From Polyangiaceae bacterium (GTDB taxonomy: Bacteria; Myxococcota_A; Polyangia; Polyangiales; Polyangiaceae), in the NCBI GenBank assembly GCA_029261965.1, contig JAJDAH010000378.1, positions 1 through 63,419 of the forward strand: a stretch of 63,419 nucleotides of DNA, given 5' to 3'. Shown one piece after another: positions 27,454 through 36,769 of the stretch; position 1 is the stretch's first letter; each line of letters begins with the position of its first letter. The notes beneath the pieces are model-generated. The model was not told the DNA's origin, did no database searches, and was given only the letters and a program-made list of their open reading frames with translations. The translations under genes were made by a program, and so were the position numbers.

Positions 27454-29094
27454 TCAGCCGGGCTCGTTGCGATGCTGTCGCCGGTGCTGCATCAGCCCTT
27501 CGTAAGTCTTCGGGCCGAAGGTCTCTTGGAGCGCCCAGCGACGCTCACCGAATTCTCCGTCGACGATCTTTTTCATCCGGGCGAGCTCGCCTTCTGCGAC
27601 CTCGCACCGCCTGGCTTCGGGATCGATTCCATAGAGCTTGGCGGCGTTGAGTCCGAAGATCTTCCGCTTCCGCTCGTCGGTCAGCTCCGGGTAGCCGAAC
27701 TGGTCTTGGTACTGCTGGCTGATGCTGAACGACTTGAACGCCTCGATCTGCGGCTGGGGCGAGTTGAACCAGATCGTCTCCGAGCCCCAGAGCACGTTGT
27801 CGTCACCGAAGTGCTTGAGGAGCTTGCCGATGACGTGCTGCGCGGTGTTCGGATCGAGCATGGCTTGGAGCCAGAGCGAGCCGAGCTCCGCGTAGAGGTT
27901 CGAGTTCTGACCGAGCCCGGCGTCCTCGAGGGATTTGACGACGTTGTTCACGCCGTTGTCGACCGCGGGGTCGTAGGGGCCGCTGGTGCCGCTCGGGGAG
28001 GTGTCGCCGGGGCGCCGGAAGCCCGCACCCGAGTGATAGATGACGAATTTTGCCTCGGGGAACATCTTGGCGACTCGCCCCATGTCCGCGGCGTCGTTGA
28101 ACACCGGGTCGAAGCCGGGAAGCTCGGGCCCCTTGTGGACGCAGAAAACGTTCACGCCGAGCTCGAGGCCTTTTTCGATGACGGGAATGGCGACGTTCGG
28201 GTCGTCCATCGTGTAGCCGGGGGGCCCGCTCAGCCCACCGTTGATGTCGCCGACGGTCGGCGCCCAAGCGGGGTACATCTTCCAGCCTCCGACGACCTTC
28301 AGCTCGCCCTGCAGCTGCTCCATCCGCGCGAGCTGCGCTGGCAGGTTGTCGTTCGGCGCGAGATTGAAGTGGTTGAGCATGCGCTGGCTGCCGGCCGACA
28401 TGTTCACGACGTCGCGCGATCGCGCGATACCCTCGGTCGACAGGAGATTGCCGCAGCCTTCGGTGATGCCGTCGGCGCAGAGGGGCGCCGGAAACCCGGA
28501 CAGAACCGACATGGTCGTGTCACTGCTGAGGAAAATCAGGTCGACGTAGCGCTCGAACCCGAGGCATTCGAGGTTGTCGTCGAACAGCCCTTGGTCGAAC
28601 TCCGAACACTGGGCTCCTGGAAACAAGATGCGAAACACGGAGCCGATGCCCGGATTCGACTGTGACCACTCGTTGTCGGCGCTCACGTCGGCGTGGTGGG
28701 TCTGCATGTCGAAGATGAAGTAGTCGTGATTGAGCAGCGTCTTGGCGAGCTCTTCGTCGCAGAGCGCTTCGGCGGGCGCGTCGAAGCCGCCATCGGTCGG
28801 CGGTGCGCCGCCGCTTCCCGACGTGCTCGAGTCCGAGCAGCCGCTCAGCGAATTGAGTGCCGAGAGCGACGCCATCATGCCCATCGAGCTCGCGAGAAAC
28901 GCGCGCCGGTCGATGCCGAGCTTCCGGGCCTTCTCGTCCGCGGTCGCGAGAATCATCTTCTTGACCTTGCGGATGTGCTCGGTCTCCCCCCGGAAGAATT
29001 CCCCGTTCGAATAAGGAGGCAGCGGGATGGGCGCTCGGGCTGGGATCTCCGGATCGGTCTTCTTCTGCTGCTTTAACCAAGGGAATTTGGGCAT
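27454..29094 (-). CDS. Tat-type lipoprotein-like amidohydrolase, paralog 2
   Basis: 546 residues, same plan as paralog 1: MPKFPWLKQQKKTDPE start, twin-Arg IDRRAFLASSMGM at 63-64, hydrophobic stretch, Cys in LSGCS, short linker. Metal-site motifs are DMQTHHADV, CVHKGPELPG, FVIYHSGAG and LWGSETIWFNSPQPQIEAF. The C-terminus, NAAKLYGIDPEARRCEVAEG, is shared by all three. It is the last gene of a minus-strand set after paralog 3 and lipoprotein 2, and is convergent with lipoprotein 1. The ATG at 29094 has GAGG about 10 nt upstream. Confidence 0.75.
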   Translation of the reverse strand: MPKFPWLKQQKKTDPEIPARAPIPLPPYSNGEFFRGETEHIRKVKKMILATADEKARKLGIDRRAFLASSMGMMASLSALNSLSGCSDSSTSGSGGAPPTDGGFDAPAEALCDEELAKTLLNHDYFIFDMQTHHADVSADNEWSQSNPGIGSVFRILFPGAQCSEFDQGLFDDNLECLGFERYVDLIFLSSDTTMSVLSGFPAPLCADGITEGCGNLLSTEGIARSRDVVNMSAGSQRMLNHFNLAPNDNLPAQLARMEQLQGELKVVGGWKMYPAWAPTVGDINGGLSGPPGYTMDDPNVAIPVIEKGLELGVNVFCVHKGPELPGFDPVFNDAADMGRVAKMFPEAKFVIYHSGAGFRRPGDTSPSGTSGPYDPAVDNGVNNVVKSLEDAGLGQNSNLYAELGSLWLQAMLDPNTAQHVIGKLLKHFGDDNVLWGSETIWFNSPQPQIEAFKSFSISQQYQDQFGYPELTDERKRKIFGLNAAKLYGIDPEARRCEVAEGELARMKKIVDGEFGERRWALQETFGPKTYEGLMQHRRQHRNEPG

Positions 29095-29266
29095 GTCGAC
29101 GAACCTCGCTTGTCAGTAATGGTCTCACGATTTGGCCGACGGGCCTATCCCAAATCTGGCCGACCGGTCGAACACGGGTGTCCGTGCTGCTCGCGACAAA
29201 GTCGTGCTCGCGAGACGCGCTGTTCGATCGGCCGCACGTCGCCGCGCGTTCATCCAGCGTCGCGGT

Positions 29267-29857
29267 CTAGTCGTTGGCAGCGCCGGCGAGGATCCAGTCC
29301 CGAAACACGTTGCGCTCTTCTTCGCTCAACGGTTTCTGCGCTTGCGGCATGCGATCGCCGCAAGGTGAAAACGAAAACACCCCGGGTTGCTTCTCGCAGG
29401 CGAGTCCCGCCGCCGCCGAATCCTGACAACCGTCGAGCTTCAGCATCAGAAAGCTACTCTCGGGATCGCCGGGGGCGACGCGCTTCATCGCAGGAACGGT
29501 GAGCGAATCGGCGAGCAGGTTGGCGTGCGCTGCGTCGAGATCCTCTTGGGTCGGTACGGGAGTTTCGGGGCCGACGAGATCGGGGCCCAGCAAGAAGTCG
29601 AGCGGAGGCATGCCGAACATCGATCTGGCGTGGCACGAGACGGAGTTGCTGCAGTTGGCTTGAAGAAGCGGCATCACGTCGCCGGAAAACGTCGGCGGCG
29701 ACGGACCGGGCTCGTAGCCGTCGTAGTCGAACGGACAGTCGAGCTGGGCGGGGGAAAGGGCGTCCGGAGTGCCGGCGTCCTCCGGCCCGACCGCCGCATC
29801 GCCCGCCGAACAGGCACCGACGACGACGAGCAGCGCCAAGAGAGCTACACGAATCAA
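29267..29857 (-). CDS. Cytochrome c-like Cys-rich lipoprotein, copy 2
   Basis: About 196 residues. A short signal peptide (LIRVALLALLVVVGAC) ends in a lipobox. The domain starts FSGDVMPLLQANCSNSVSCH, with a CX5CH motif in the cytochrome c position, and continues LMLKLDGCQDSAAAGLAC and CGDRMPQAQKPLSEEERNVF, parallel to copy 1. Both copies lack CXXCH. The start is uncertain. TTG at 29857 lies 19 bp after the stop of paralog 3 and gives a normal signal peptide, but has no clear ribosome site. Encoded between amidohydrolases 3 and 2 on the same strand. The 172 bp to the next gene shows nothing recognisable. Confidence 0.65.
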   Translation of the reverse strand: MIRVALLALLVVVGACSAGDAAVGPEDAGTPDALSPAQLDCPFDYDGYEPGPSPPTFSGDVMPLLQANCSNSVSCHARSMFGMPPLDFLLGPDLVGPETPVPTQEDLDAAHANLLADSLTVPAMKRVAPGDPESSFLMLKLDGCQDSAAAGLACEKQPGVFSFSPCGDRMPQAQKPLSEEERNVFRDWILAGAAND

Positions 29858-29876
29858 GAGCCGAGCCGAAACGAGC

Positions 29877-31586
29877 CTAGCCGGGAACGCCCAGCGCTTT
29901 TCGGAGCTTCGCCAAACGAAGGAACTCGCCCCTGGTACGCGGGCCTCCGGGTGCGTTGTAGACGGCCCAACGCCTCGGGCCGAGCTCGGCATCGAGGCGC
30001 TCTTTGACGCGCACCACACTGTCCGAACGCACACGACAGCGAGCGGCGTCGACGTCGAGGTTGTAGAGCTTGGCCGCGTTGAGCCCCAAGATCTTCGCTT
30101 TGCGCTCGGGCGTCAGCTCGGGGTAGCCCCACGGATTGTTCGCGGGGATCTGCAGGCACTTGAGCGCCTCGATCTGCCACTGGGGATTGCCCGCCCACAT
30201 CGACTCGCTGCCGTACAACACGTTGTCGTCGCCGAAGGCTCGAAGCAGCTTGCCGATGAGATGCACCGCGTTGTCCGGGTTCGTCGCGGCCGCACCCCAA
30301 GTCGATCCGATCTCGGCGTACACGTTCTTGCCCGTGAGCCCGGCGGACTCGATGTCCTCCACGAATCCGTCCACCCCACGCGTGCCGCCGCCGCCGGAGT
30401 GGTAGATGACGAACTGAATGTCCGGCCACTTCTTCGCGGCCAGTGGCACATCCCTCGTGTCGTTGTGCGCCACGGTGAAGATGAGCCCACCGAAGCTGGG
30501 TCCCTTGTGAACGCAAAGCACGGGCTTTTGGGGAAAGTCCGCCGCGCAGCCCATGACCGGGTGAGAGGGCGTCAGATCGGTGATTTTCTGAAACAGGGCG
30601 TCAGCCACTGGCCCCGGCGCGTTCGGGTCCATGCGGTTCATGTCGTCGTCGAGCCACCAGCCGCTCACTCCGTCGAACGCCCGACTCCACGGCGGATAGC
30701 ACTTCCAACCATGGTTGCCGTAGGTGTCCTTGATCCTGTCCATCATCTGCGCCTGGAGCGGCCAGTCGTCGTTCGGCGCGACCTGACAGTGTTGCACCAT
30801 GCGCTGGCTCGCCGCCTCGCTGTTCACGGCGTCGCGCAAGATCGCCATGAAGTTGTTGCTGAGCACGTGACCGTGAAGCTCCGGCCGGGGATAGCCGGGG
30901 CACTCCGACGGGCCGCCGGCGCCGAGCTCGTTGCAGATGCCTCCGGGGAAACCCGAGAGAACGGCGATCGAGGTGTCGCTGTTCATGAGGATCTCCTGCA
31001 CGTATCGGTCGTCGCCGATGCATTCGGGAGCGCGCCCACAAACGGGGTCGAACGAAAGAAGCCCCGCGAGAAAGTTCCCCGCGTCATAGGACTGACCCGG
31101 GTGAAGATCGCGCCAGGTCTCTTCGTCTTCGATGCAATGCGACTGCATGTCGATGATGAAGTAGGGGTTGTTCGGATCGGTGGCGCAGGTGCCGAGACCG
31201 ATGAGCTCGCGGGCGGCCTCCTCGTCGCAGGTCGCCGCCTCGGGGATGCAGTATCCAGCGCCCGCCGTGCCGCCGGCGCCACCGACTCCTGCTCCACCCG
31301 CCCCGCCCGAACCGGCATTGCCGTTGCCTCCGCCGCCGCAGGCTTGAATGACGGCCAGCGTCGTCGCCATGCCCATGGTGCTCGCCATGAACTCGCGCCG
31401 ATCCATGCCGAGGCGGTTCGCCTTCGCGGCGCACACTCGCAAGATCTCTTTTCTGACCTTCCGTTCACGCGGCGTCTGCTCGTGAAAGAACTCGCCGTTC
31501 GAACGGTTACCGAGCCAGATGGGCGACTCGTAAGGGAGTTCCGGATAGGTCTTCTTCCAACTCTTGAGGAAAGGCAGCCATTTCAT
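29877..31586 (-). CDS. Tat-type lipoprotein-like amidohydrolase, paralog 3
   Basis: 569 residues. Same architecture: MKWLPFLKSWKKTYPE, twin-Arg MDRREFMASTMGM (63-64), Cys in QACGGGG, Gly linker. Metal motifs are changed at the first site: DMQSHCIEDEE has Cys where paralogs 1 and 2 have the second His. The others remain (CVHKGPSFGG, FVIYHSGGG, LYGSESMWAGNPQWQIEAL). The substitution may alter metal choice or activity. It heads the minus-strand set and is divergent from the AGPS-like gene. AGGAG lies 7 nt before the ATG. Confidence 0.75.
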   Translation of the reverse strand: MKWLPFLKSWKKTYPELPYESPIWLGNRSNGEFFHEQTPRERKVRKEILRVCAAKANRLGMDRREFMASTMGMATTLAVIQACGGGGNGNAGSGGAGGAGVGGAGGTAGAGYCIPEAATCDEEAARELIGLGTCATDPNNPYFIIDMQSHCIEDEETWRDLHPGQSYDAGNFLAGLLSFDPVCGRAPECIGDDRYVQEILMNSDTSIAVLSGFPGGICNELGAGGPSECPGYPRPELHGHVLSNNFMAILRDAVNSEAASQRMVQHCQVAPNDDWPLQAQMMDRIKDTYGNHGWKCYPPWSRAFDGVSGWWLDDDMNRMDPNAPGPVADALFQKITDLTPSHPVMGCAADFPQKPVLCVHKGPSFGGLIFTVAHNDTRDVPLAAKKWPDIQFVIYHSGGGGTRGVDGFVEDIESAGLTGKNVYAEIGSTWGAAATNPDNAVHLIGKLLRAFGDDNVLYGSESMWAGNPQWQIEALKCLQIPANNPWGYPELTPERKAKILGLNAAKLYNLDVDAARCRVRSDSVVRVKERLDAELGPRRWAVYNAPGGPRTRGEFLRLAKLRKALGVPG

Positions 31587-31687
31587 CGTGAGCTCCTGAC
31601 AATCCGAATAGGACAGAAATCCGAGGCATCCGCCGCCGTCGCGAAAACCTACCGCCCAGCCAGTTTACCACGAGTAGGCTGAGTCCC

Positions 31688-33289
31688 GTGAAACGCAAAC
31701 GATCGTTCTGGGGTTGGGGGTGGGAGGACGAGTCCGCCGACGCGACCCAGGTCGCTGCGATTGAAGCCGCGCTCGGACCGATGCTGGGCATCGAGAAGGT
31801 TGAACGAACACCCGTGCCTCGCATCGGTGACGTGACACTCGCGTCTGCTCGGGTGGCACGACCGAAAACGCTCACGCCGATCTTGAGCGAAGACCCCGAA
31901 GATCGGGCGGGACACACCTACGGGAAATCCTACCGCGACGTCGTTCGCGGGCTCGCGCTGGATTTTTCTCGTGCGCCCGATTACGTCGCGCACCCGAGAT
32001 CCGAAGCCGACGTGGTCTCGCTGCTCGACTGGTGCGCCGACGCACGAATCGCCGCGCTTCCCTACGGAGGCGGCTCGAGCGTTTGCGGCGGCGTCGAAGC
32101 CGAAGTGGGCAGTGGGTTCGAAGGCGCGGTGTCGATCGATCTCACCGGGCTCGATCGCGTGGTCGAGATTGACCGAACGTCGCGCGCGGCGCGGATCCAA
32201 GGCGGCGCGCTCGGGCCCGTGCTCGAAGACCAGCTGCGCCCCGAGGGGCTGACGCTTCGGCACTTTCCGCAGTCGTTCGAGTTCTCGACCCTCGGCGGCT
32301 GGATTGCGACGCGGTCCGGGGGACACTTCGCAACGCTGTACACGCACATCGACGAGCTGGTGGAGTCGCTACGGGTGGTCACCCCGACCGGCGTCGTCGA
32401 ATCGCGACGCCTCCCGGGTTCCGGCGCCGGACCGAGCCCCGACCGCCTGTTCATCGGCTCCGAAGGTGCGCTCGGCATCATCACCGAAGCCTGGATGCGC
32501 GTCTTCGAGCGGCCAAAGTTCCGCGCGAGCTTCAGCGCGCGGTGCCCGGACTTCATGGTGGGCGCCGAAGCCATGCGGCACATCGCGCAAGCGGGCCTCT
32601 TCCCGGCCAACTGCCGCTTGCTCGACCCGACCGAAGCGATGCTCAACGGCGCGGGCACCGGCGACCACGCGGTGCTCATCGTCAGCTTCGAAAGCGCTGA
32701 CCACGCGCTCGACCCGTGGATCCAACGTGCCGCGGAGCTCTGCCGAGACCACGGCTGCGAGGTCCCGGCGGATCGAATCAAGACCCGTACCGACGAAGGC
32801 GCGTCGCGCGAGGGGGCCGCGGGCGCCTGGCGGCAAGCGTTCATTCGCGCGCCGTACTTGCGCGATGCGCTGGTGCGCATGGGCGTGTTCACCGAAACCT
32901 TCGAGACCGCGGTCACGTGGGATCGCTTCCGGGATTTGCACGCGGCGGTGAGCCGCGCGGCCCGCGAAGCGTGCGAGCCTCGAAAATCGATCGTCACCTG
33001 CCGCGTGACCCACGTCTATCCGGACGGCGCGGCGCCGTACTTCACGGTGATCACCCCGGCGAATCGCGGCGCGGAGCTCGACCAGTGGGCCGCGATCAAG
33101 ACCGCGATCTCCGACGCCATGCTCGAGCACGGCGGCACGACGACGCATCACCATGCCGTCGGTCGCGACTTCATGCCGTGGTACGAAAAGCAGCGCCCCG
33201 AAGGCTTCGCCCGCGCTCTCCGGGCGACGAAGTCCGAGCTCGACCCGAGCGGCGTGCTCAACCCCGGGGTATTGCTCCGAGTGAGCTGA
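31688..33289 (+). CDS. FAD-binding oxidase of the alkyl-dihydroxyacetonephosphate synthase type
   Basis: 533 residues, like AGPS and bacterial homologs. It holds a VAO/PCMH-type FAD domain, with PYGGGSSVCGGVE (about 120-132) for the pyrophosphate and QSFEFSTLGGWIATRSGG and IGSEGALGIITEAWMRV downstream. The C-terminal cap has TVITPANRGAELDQW and ends with HHHAVGRDFMPWYEKQRP, the AGPS His-rich motif, and LDPSGVLNPGVL. AGPS makes ether-linked lipids; Myxococcota are known for ether lipids, so this role is plausible. The GTG start lies 7 nt after a TAGGCT hexamer, so the leader may be absent. Confidence 0.85.
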   Translation: MKRKRSFWGWGWEDESADATQVAAIEAALGPMLGIEKVERTPVPRIGDVTLASARVARPKTLTPILSEDPEDRAGHTYGKSYRDVVRGLALDFSRAPDYVAHPRSEADVVSLLDWCADARIAALPYGGGSSVCGGVEAEVGSGFEGAVSIDLTGLDRVVEIDRTSRAARIQGGALGPVLEDQLRPEGLTLRHFPQSFEFSTLGGWIATRSGGHFATLYTHIDELVESLRVVTPTGVVESRRLPGSGAGPSPDRLFIGSEGALGIITEAWMRVFERPKFRASFSARCPDFMVGAEAMRHIAQAGLFPANCRLLDPTEAMLNGAGTGDHAVLIVSFESADHALDPWIQRAAELCRDHGCEVPADRIKTRTDEGASREGAAGAWRQAFIRAPYLRDALVRMGVFTETFETAVTWDRFRDLHAAVSRAAREACEPRKSIVTCRVTHVYPDGAAPYFTVITPANRGAELDQWAAIKTAISDAMLEHGGTTTHHHAVGRDFMPWYEKQRPEGFARALRATKSELDPSGVLNPGVLLRVS

Positions 33290-33318
33290 GGACGGGTAGA
33301 GCGCGCGCGGACCGACGG

Positions 33319-33579
33319 CTACCAATCCGGGTCGAGACCCGCCAAGTCACCGAGTGCGACCGGACGCATCGGCGGTCGCGGCGTGATGCCCTGGCCGGGA
33401 TCGCCGCCCAACTCCACCAGACGCCTCGCGCACGCGACCAAACACGACTTGCCTTGGCACCAACCGGTACCGAATCCGGTGTAGCGCTTGAGCGATTCGA
33501 TGTCGTCGTGCCCGAGCTCTATGGCGCGATCGAGTTCGTGCAGGGTCACGTCTTCGCAGCGGCAGACGATGTGTTTCAA
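33319..33579 (-). CDS. BFD-like [2Fe-2S]-binding protein
   Basis: 86 residues. Four cysteines in the BFD arrangement, CRCEDV near the N-terminus and WCQGKSC in the middle, should bind a [2Fe-2S] cluster. Similar stand-alone or fused domains are electron-transfer parts of amine, proline or cyanide-forming oxidases and of bacterioferritin release. The start is TTG at 33579, with the conserved KHIVCRCE directly after it. It lies 12 bp after the MocR gene on the same strand. A partner oxidase could be the convergent AGPS-like gene, but this is only positional. Confidence 0.8.
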   Translation of the reverse strand: MKHIVCRCEDVTLHELDRAIELGHDDIESLKRYTGFGTGWCQGKSCLVACARRLVELGGDPGQGITPRPPMRPVALGDLAGLDPDW

Positions 33580-33591
33580 CGGTCACGGATC

Positions 33592-35214
33592 CTAGCGCGA
33601 ACGGCGACGAGGGCGAAGCTCGCCGAGCACGTCTCCCAGTCGGCGGATCCCCTCGGCGATGGCCGACTCGGTGAGGTTCGGGTAGCCCATGAGCAATCCG
33701 GCTCTCGGTGGTGGCCGCACGTAGTGCGGCCCCACCGAGTAGATTCCGACCTCGCGCTCTTTGGCGAGCTCGCAGAGGCTGTTAGCCTCTCGGCTTCTGA
33801 GGTTTCGAAGCCACATCAACACGTGCACGCCTGCGTCGGTGCCCACGAGCTCGACCTGGTCGCCGAGCTGCTCGTCACACGCCCGGAGCAGGGCCTCTCG
33901 CCGCGACTGATGCTGAAGCCGCATTCGTCGCAAGTGGCGCTCGAACTCGCCCGACTCGAACATCATCGCGAGCGCACGCTGCGGCAAGACGGGACAATGG
34001 CGATCGGCGAGCCACTTGGCACGCCGAAACGGCTCGACGAGTTCCTGCGGCAATACCAAGTAGCCGAGGCGTAGTGCGGGAAAAAGCACCTTGGACAACG
34101 TGCCAACGTAGATCGTGCGACCCGATGTATCGAGGCCGAAGAGCGTCTCCACCGGCCGTCCCACGTAGCGGAAGTCGCTGTCGTAGTCGTCTTCGATGAC
34201 GTAGGAATTCCGCGCGTTCGCCCACTCGAGCAGCGCCAGGCGCCGGCGAAGCGACTGGACCGCGCCAGTCGGAAACTGATGCGACGGCGTGACGTAGGCG
34301 AGCTTCGCGCGGTCCGCCGTTTTCGGAATGCTGTCGACGACGAGTCCCTCCTCGTCGACGGGACAAAAGATCAACTTCGCGCCGATGGCGTGGAAGGCGT
34401 GACGCGCGCCGCGGTAGGTCGGGCTTTCCAACAGCGCCGAGTCACCGGGGTCGAGCAACACCCTCGCGCACAAGTCGAGCCCCTGCTGCGACCCGGAGAC
34501 GACGAGGATCTGTTCCTCGTCGCAAGCGACCCCGCGGCTCACGCGCAGGTACTCTCCGAGCGCGCTCCGCAGATCTCCCAGCCCCTCGGGTGGCGCGTAC
34601 TGCACCGCGTGGCGTTCGGCAGCCCGCGCCAAGAATCTACGCCATTGACGATCGGTCCTTTCGTCCTGGGGCACGCGGCCGTACCGAAAATCGTAGCGAA
34701 GACGCGGAGGGTCGAAGAGGATCGGCATGCCGCTGCTCCGGCGCGAGTACGCCGAGAGACGAGGTTTGGGCCGCCGGGGGGAGTTGGCCGCCCGGCCCGA
34801 GCCCGAGGTCGTGGGGGGTCCAGTCGAACGCGCTCCGGTCGCCGTCGCGCGTCGAACGAGGGGGCCCCCTGGTAGGTCTTCCGCGACGAACGTGCCCGAC
34901 CCCACTCGCGACACGAAGTAACCCTCCGCGAGCAACTGCTGGAACGCGAAAACGACGGTGTTGCGCGACACCCCGAGCGTCGTGGCGAGCTCGCGCGAGG
35001 CGGGCAAGCGGTCGCCGGGTTGCAGGCGTCCGTTCAGCACCGCGTCTCTCAGCGAACGATAGAGCTGAACGTAGCGAGGCCCCGACCCCGACCAGCGGGG
35101 AAGGGCGGTGACCAGTGGGCGGGCGGCGATCGAACGAGATGTGATGGGGCGGGATCCTGCGATGAGAATTGGTACCTCAAATAGTACATGAATTGGCTCT
35201 TTGCTTGGAGCCAC
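33592..35214 (-). CDS. MocR/PdxR-type GntR regulator with aminotransferase-like domain
   Basis: About 540 residues. A GntR winged helix (about 45-105, [18 protein letters not shown] and [20 protein letters not shown]) is followed by a fold-type I aminotransferase domain. The PLP lysine is in [15 protein letters not shown], and [10 protein letters not shown] supplies the cofactor Asp. Such regulators bind PLP and often control vitamin B6 genes. The divergent neighbour is a pyridoxamine-phosphate-oxidase-like gene, the usual partner. The start is unclear: in-frame GTG codons at 35223 and 35214 lie almost on the divergent start, while no conventional start follows before the winged helix. Confidence 0.8.
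   Translation of the reverse strand: MAPSKEPIHVLFEVPILIAGSRPITSRSIAARPLVTALPRWSGSGPRYVQLYRSLRDAVLNGRLQPGDRLPASRELATTLGVSRNTVVFAFQQLLAEGYFVSRVGSGTFVAEDLPGGPLVRRATATGARSTGPPTTSGSGRAANSPRRPKPRLSAYSRRSSGMPILFDPPRLRYDFRYGRVPQDERTDRQWRRFLARAAERHAVQYAPPEGLGDLRSALGEYLRVSRGVACDEEQILVVSGSQQGLDLCARVLLDPGDSALLESPTYRGARHAFHAIGAKLIFCPVDEEGLVVDSIPKTADRAKLAYVTPSHQFPTGAVQSLRRRLALLEWANARNSYVIEDDYDSDFRYVGRPVETLFGLDTSGRTIYVGTLSKVLFPALRLGYLVLPQELVEPFRRAKWLADRHCPVLPQRALAMMFESGEFERHLRRMRLQHQSRREALLRACDEQLGDQVELVGTDAGVHVLMWLRNLRSREANSLCELAKEREVGIYSVGPHYVRPPPRAGLLMGYPNLTESAIAEGIRRLGDVLGELRPRRRSR
35166..35196. promoter_or_regulatory. Direct repeats near the MocR/PNPOx divergent start, candidate MocR operator
   Basis: GAATTGG occurs at 35166-35172 and 35190-35196, 24 bp apart in the same orientation, with the palindrome GGTACC next to the first copy. 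MocR proteins commonly bind direct repeats near divergent starts. A TACTAT hexamer on the minus strand overlaps the interval. Confidence 0.4.
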
Positions 35215-35238
35215 TTGGGGCACACATTCGTGGGCATC

Positions 35239-35928
35239 ATGTCAGCGACGCTTCGAGAGACCTTCGCCCCCACCGACAGAACCCGCCTGAGGCGTGGCGC
35301 AAAGCGCGGCTGCTTCGACGAGAAGCGCATTTTCGCCATCCTGGACGAGGCGCTCGTGTGCCACGTCGCGTTCCTACGCGGCCAGCAGCCGGTGCTACTT
35401 CCGATGGCCTACGCTCGCGACGGCCACGACCTGTTGCTCCACGGATCGGCCAAAAACGGCATGCTTGGCGCCCTCTGTGACGGCAGCAAAGTGGCTGTCT
35501 CGGTGACTCTTCTCGACGGCCTGGTCTTCGCGCGGTCGCATTTTCACCATTCGATGAACTACCGATCCGTCGTCGTGTTCGGCCGACCGCGCGCAGTCAC
35601 CGGCGTCGAAGAAAAGCGCCGCGCGCTCGGTCGGCTGGTGGACAGGCTCGCCCGAGGAAGAAGCAGCCAGAGTCGGCCACCGTCGTGCGCCGAGCTAGCG
35701 GCGACCCTGGTGGTCGCGCTCGAAATCGAAGACGTTTCGGCGAAGATCCGCGAGGGAGGGCCGGTTGATTCCGCCGAGGATGTGAAGCTGCCGTACTGGG
35801 CGGGAGTCGTGCCGGTGAGCCTCAGCTCCCGAGAGGCCCTCGCGGCGGACGATCTCGCCGACCGAGCTACTGCGCTCGGTGCCGTGAGCGCGGTCGTGGG
35901 TCAGCAAAAGCTCGCTTCAACGGGCTGA
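35239..35928 (+). CDS. Pyridoxamine 5'-phosphate oxidase family (FMN-binding split-barrel) protein
   Basis: 229 residues. It begins with a short lead, then the split-barrel pattern: HVAFLRGQQPVLLPMAYARDGHDLLLHGSAKNGML. It is followed by VAVSVTLLDGLVFARSHFHHSMNYRSVVVFG, typical of FMN-binding PNPOx-like proteins. The C-terminus has LPYWAGVVPVSL. It may act in B6 metabolism or as a flavin-dependent reductase. The ATG at 35239 fits the domain start; a more upstream ATG at 35188 would overlap the regulator. Divergent from the MocR gene, which probably controls it. Confidence 0.8.
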   Translation: MSATLRETFAPTDRTRLRRGAKRGCFDEKRIFAILDEALVCHVAFLRGQQPVLLPMAYARDGHDLLLHGSAKNGMLGALCDGSKVAVSVTLLDGLVFARSHFHHSMNYRSVVVFGRPRAVTGVEEKRRALGRLVDRLARGRSSQSRPPSCAELAATLVVALEIEDVSAKIREGGPVDSAEDVKLPYWAGVVPVSLSSREALAADDLADRATALGAVSAVVGQQKLASTG

Positions 35929-35986
35929 CACCGCCGGTCGGCGCACCCGTTCGGTGCGTCGATCTACGAGGGCCAGCGAGCGGCGG

Positions 35987-36769
35987 CTATTCGGCGGCCG
36001 GCGCCGGAAGCGGCGCGCGTTGGAGGCTCTTGGCGTCCCGCATCTCGATGATGCCGAGCTTCGCGAAGATGGTGATGACGACGTAGCCCGGGTCGATCTC
36101 GAACCAACGGGCGGCGAAGTTGGGACGCGAGCCGTGGCGATGATGGTTGTTCTGAAACAGCTCGCCGAAACACACGAAGTCGAACAGAAGGGTGTTCTTC
36201 GAGTTGTCCTTCTCGTCGAAGTTTCGGTAGCCGAGCCAATGGCCGAACCAATTGACGATGGCTCCGTGGGTCGGGCCCATCAGAAAGTGGATCGGCAAAA
36301 GCAGGAGCTGCCACCACGCCGTGGCGAAATGGAAATAGAACAGGGCGTAGGCGGCACCGAAGAGCAACACCGTGCTCACCCGGCCGGCGATCCGGTCGAG
36401 GGCCGGCCATTCGGGATAACCCCCCAAGAAGCGCGGCTCGACGTCGAAGGTGCCCGTGCGGATACCGAGGTAGATCGCCCAGGTGCGCGTCATCATCGTG
36501 AAGGGATCTTTGGCGACGACCGGCGAGTGCGGATCTTTCTCGGTGTCCGAATACGCGTGGTGCATGCGGTGCAGAATCGCGTAGCCACGCGGGTTCAGGT
36601 ACGAGCTGCCCTGGGTCAGAAACGTGCAGAGGTGAAAGAAGCGCTCCCACCTCGGCGACATCTCGAACATCCGGTGCGCGCCATAGCGATGAAGGAAGAA
36701 CGTCTGAAAGAAGACGCTCAACACCCAGTGGCCAACGAAGAACAGGATGATCGGTAGGGGCACAGGCAT
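35987..36769 (-). CDS. Acyl-CoA/acyl-lipid delta-9-type fatty acid desaturase
   Basis: 260 residues with about four membrane segments. The three His boxes of the delta-9 desaturase family are present: HRYGAHR (near 27-33), HRMHH (near 67-71) and QNNHHRHG (near 209). It introduces a cis double bond into long acyl chains, altering membrane fluidity. The family's usual FGEL(F)QNNHH segment is complete. An 8-bp-arm inverted repeat covers the start codon and could hide it in an mRNA hairpin. Confidence 0.88.
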   Translation of the reverse strand: MPVPLPIILFFVGHWVLSVFFQTFFLHRYGAHRMFEMSPRWERFFHLCTFLTQGSSYLNPRGYAILHRMHHAYSDTEKDPHSPVVAKDPFTMMTRTWAIYLGIRTGTFDVEPRFLGGYPEWPALDRIAGRVSTVLLFGAAYALFYFHFATAWWQLLLLPIHFLMGPTHGAIVNWFGHWLGYRNFDEKDNSKNTLLFDFVCFGELFQNNHHRHGSRPNFAARWFEIDPGYVVITIFAKLGIIEMRDAKSLQRAPLPAPAAE

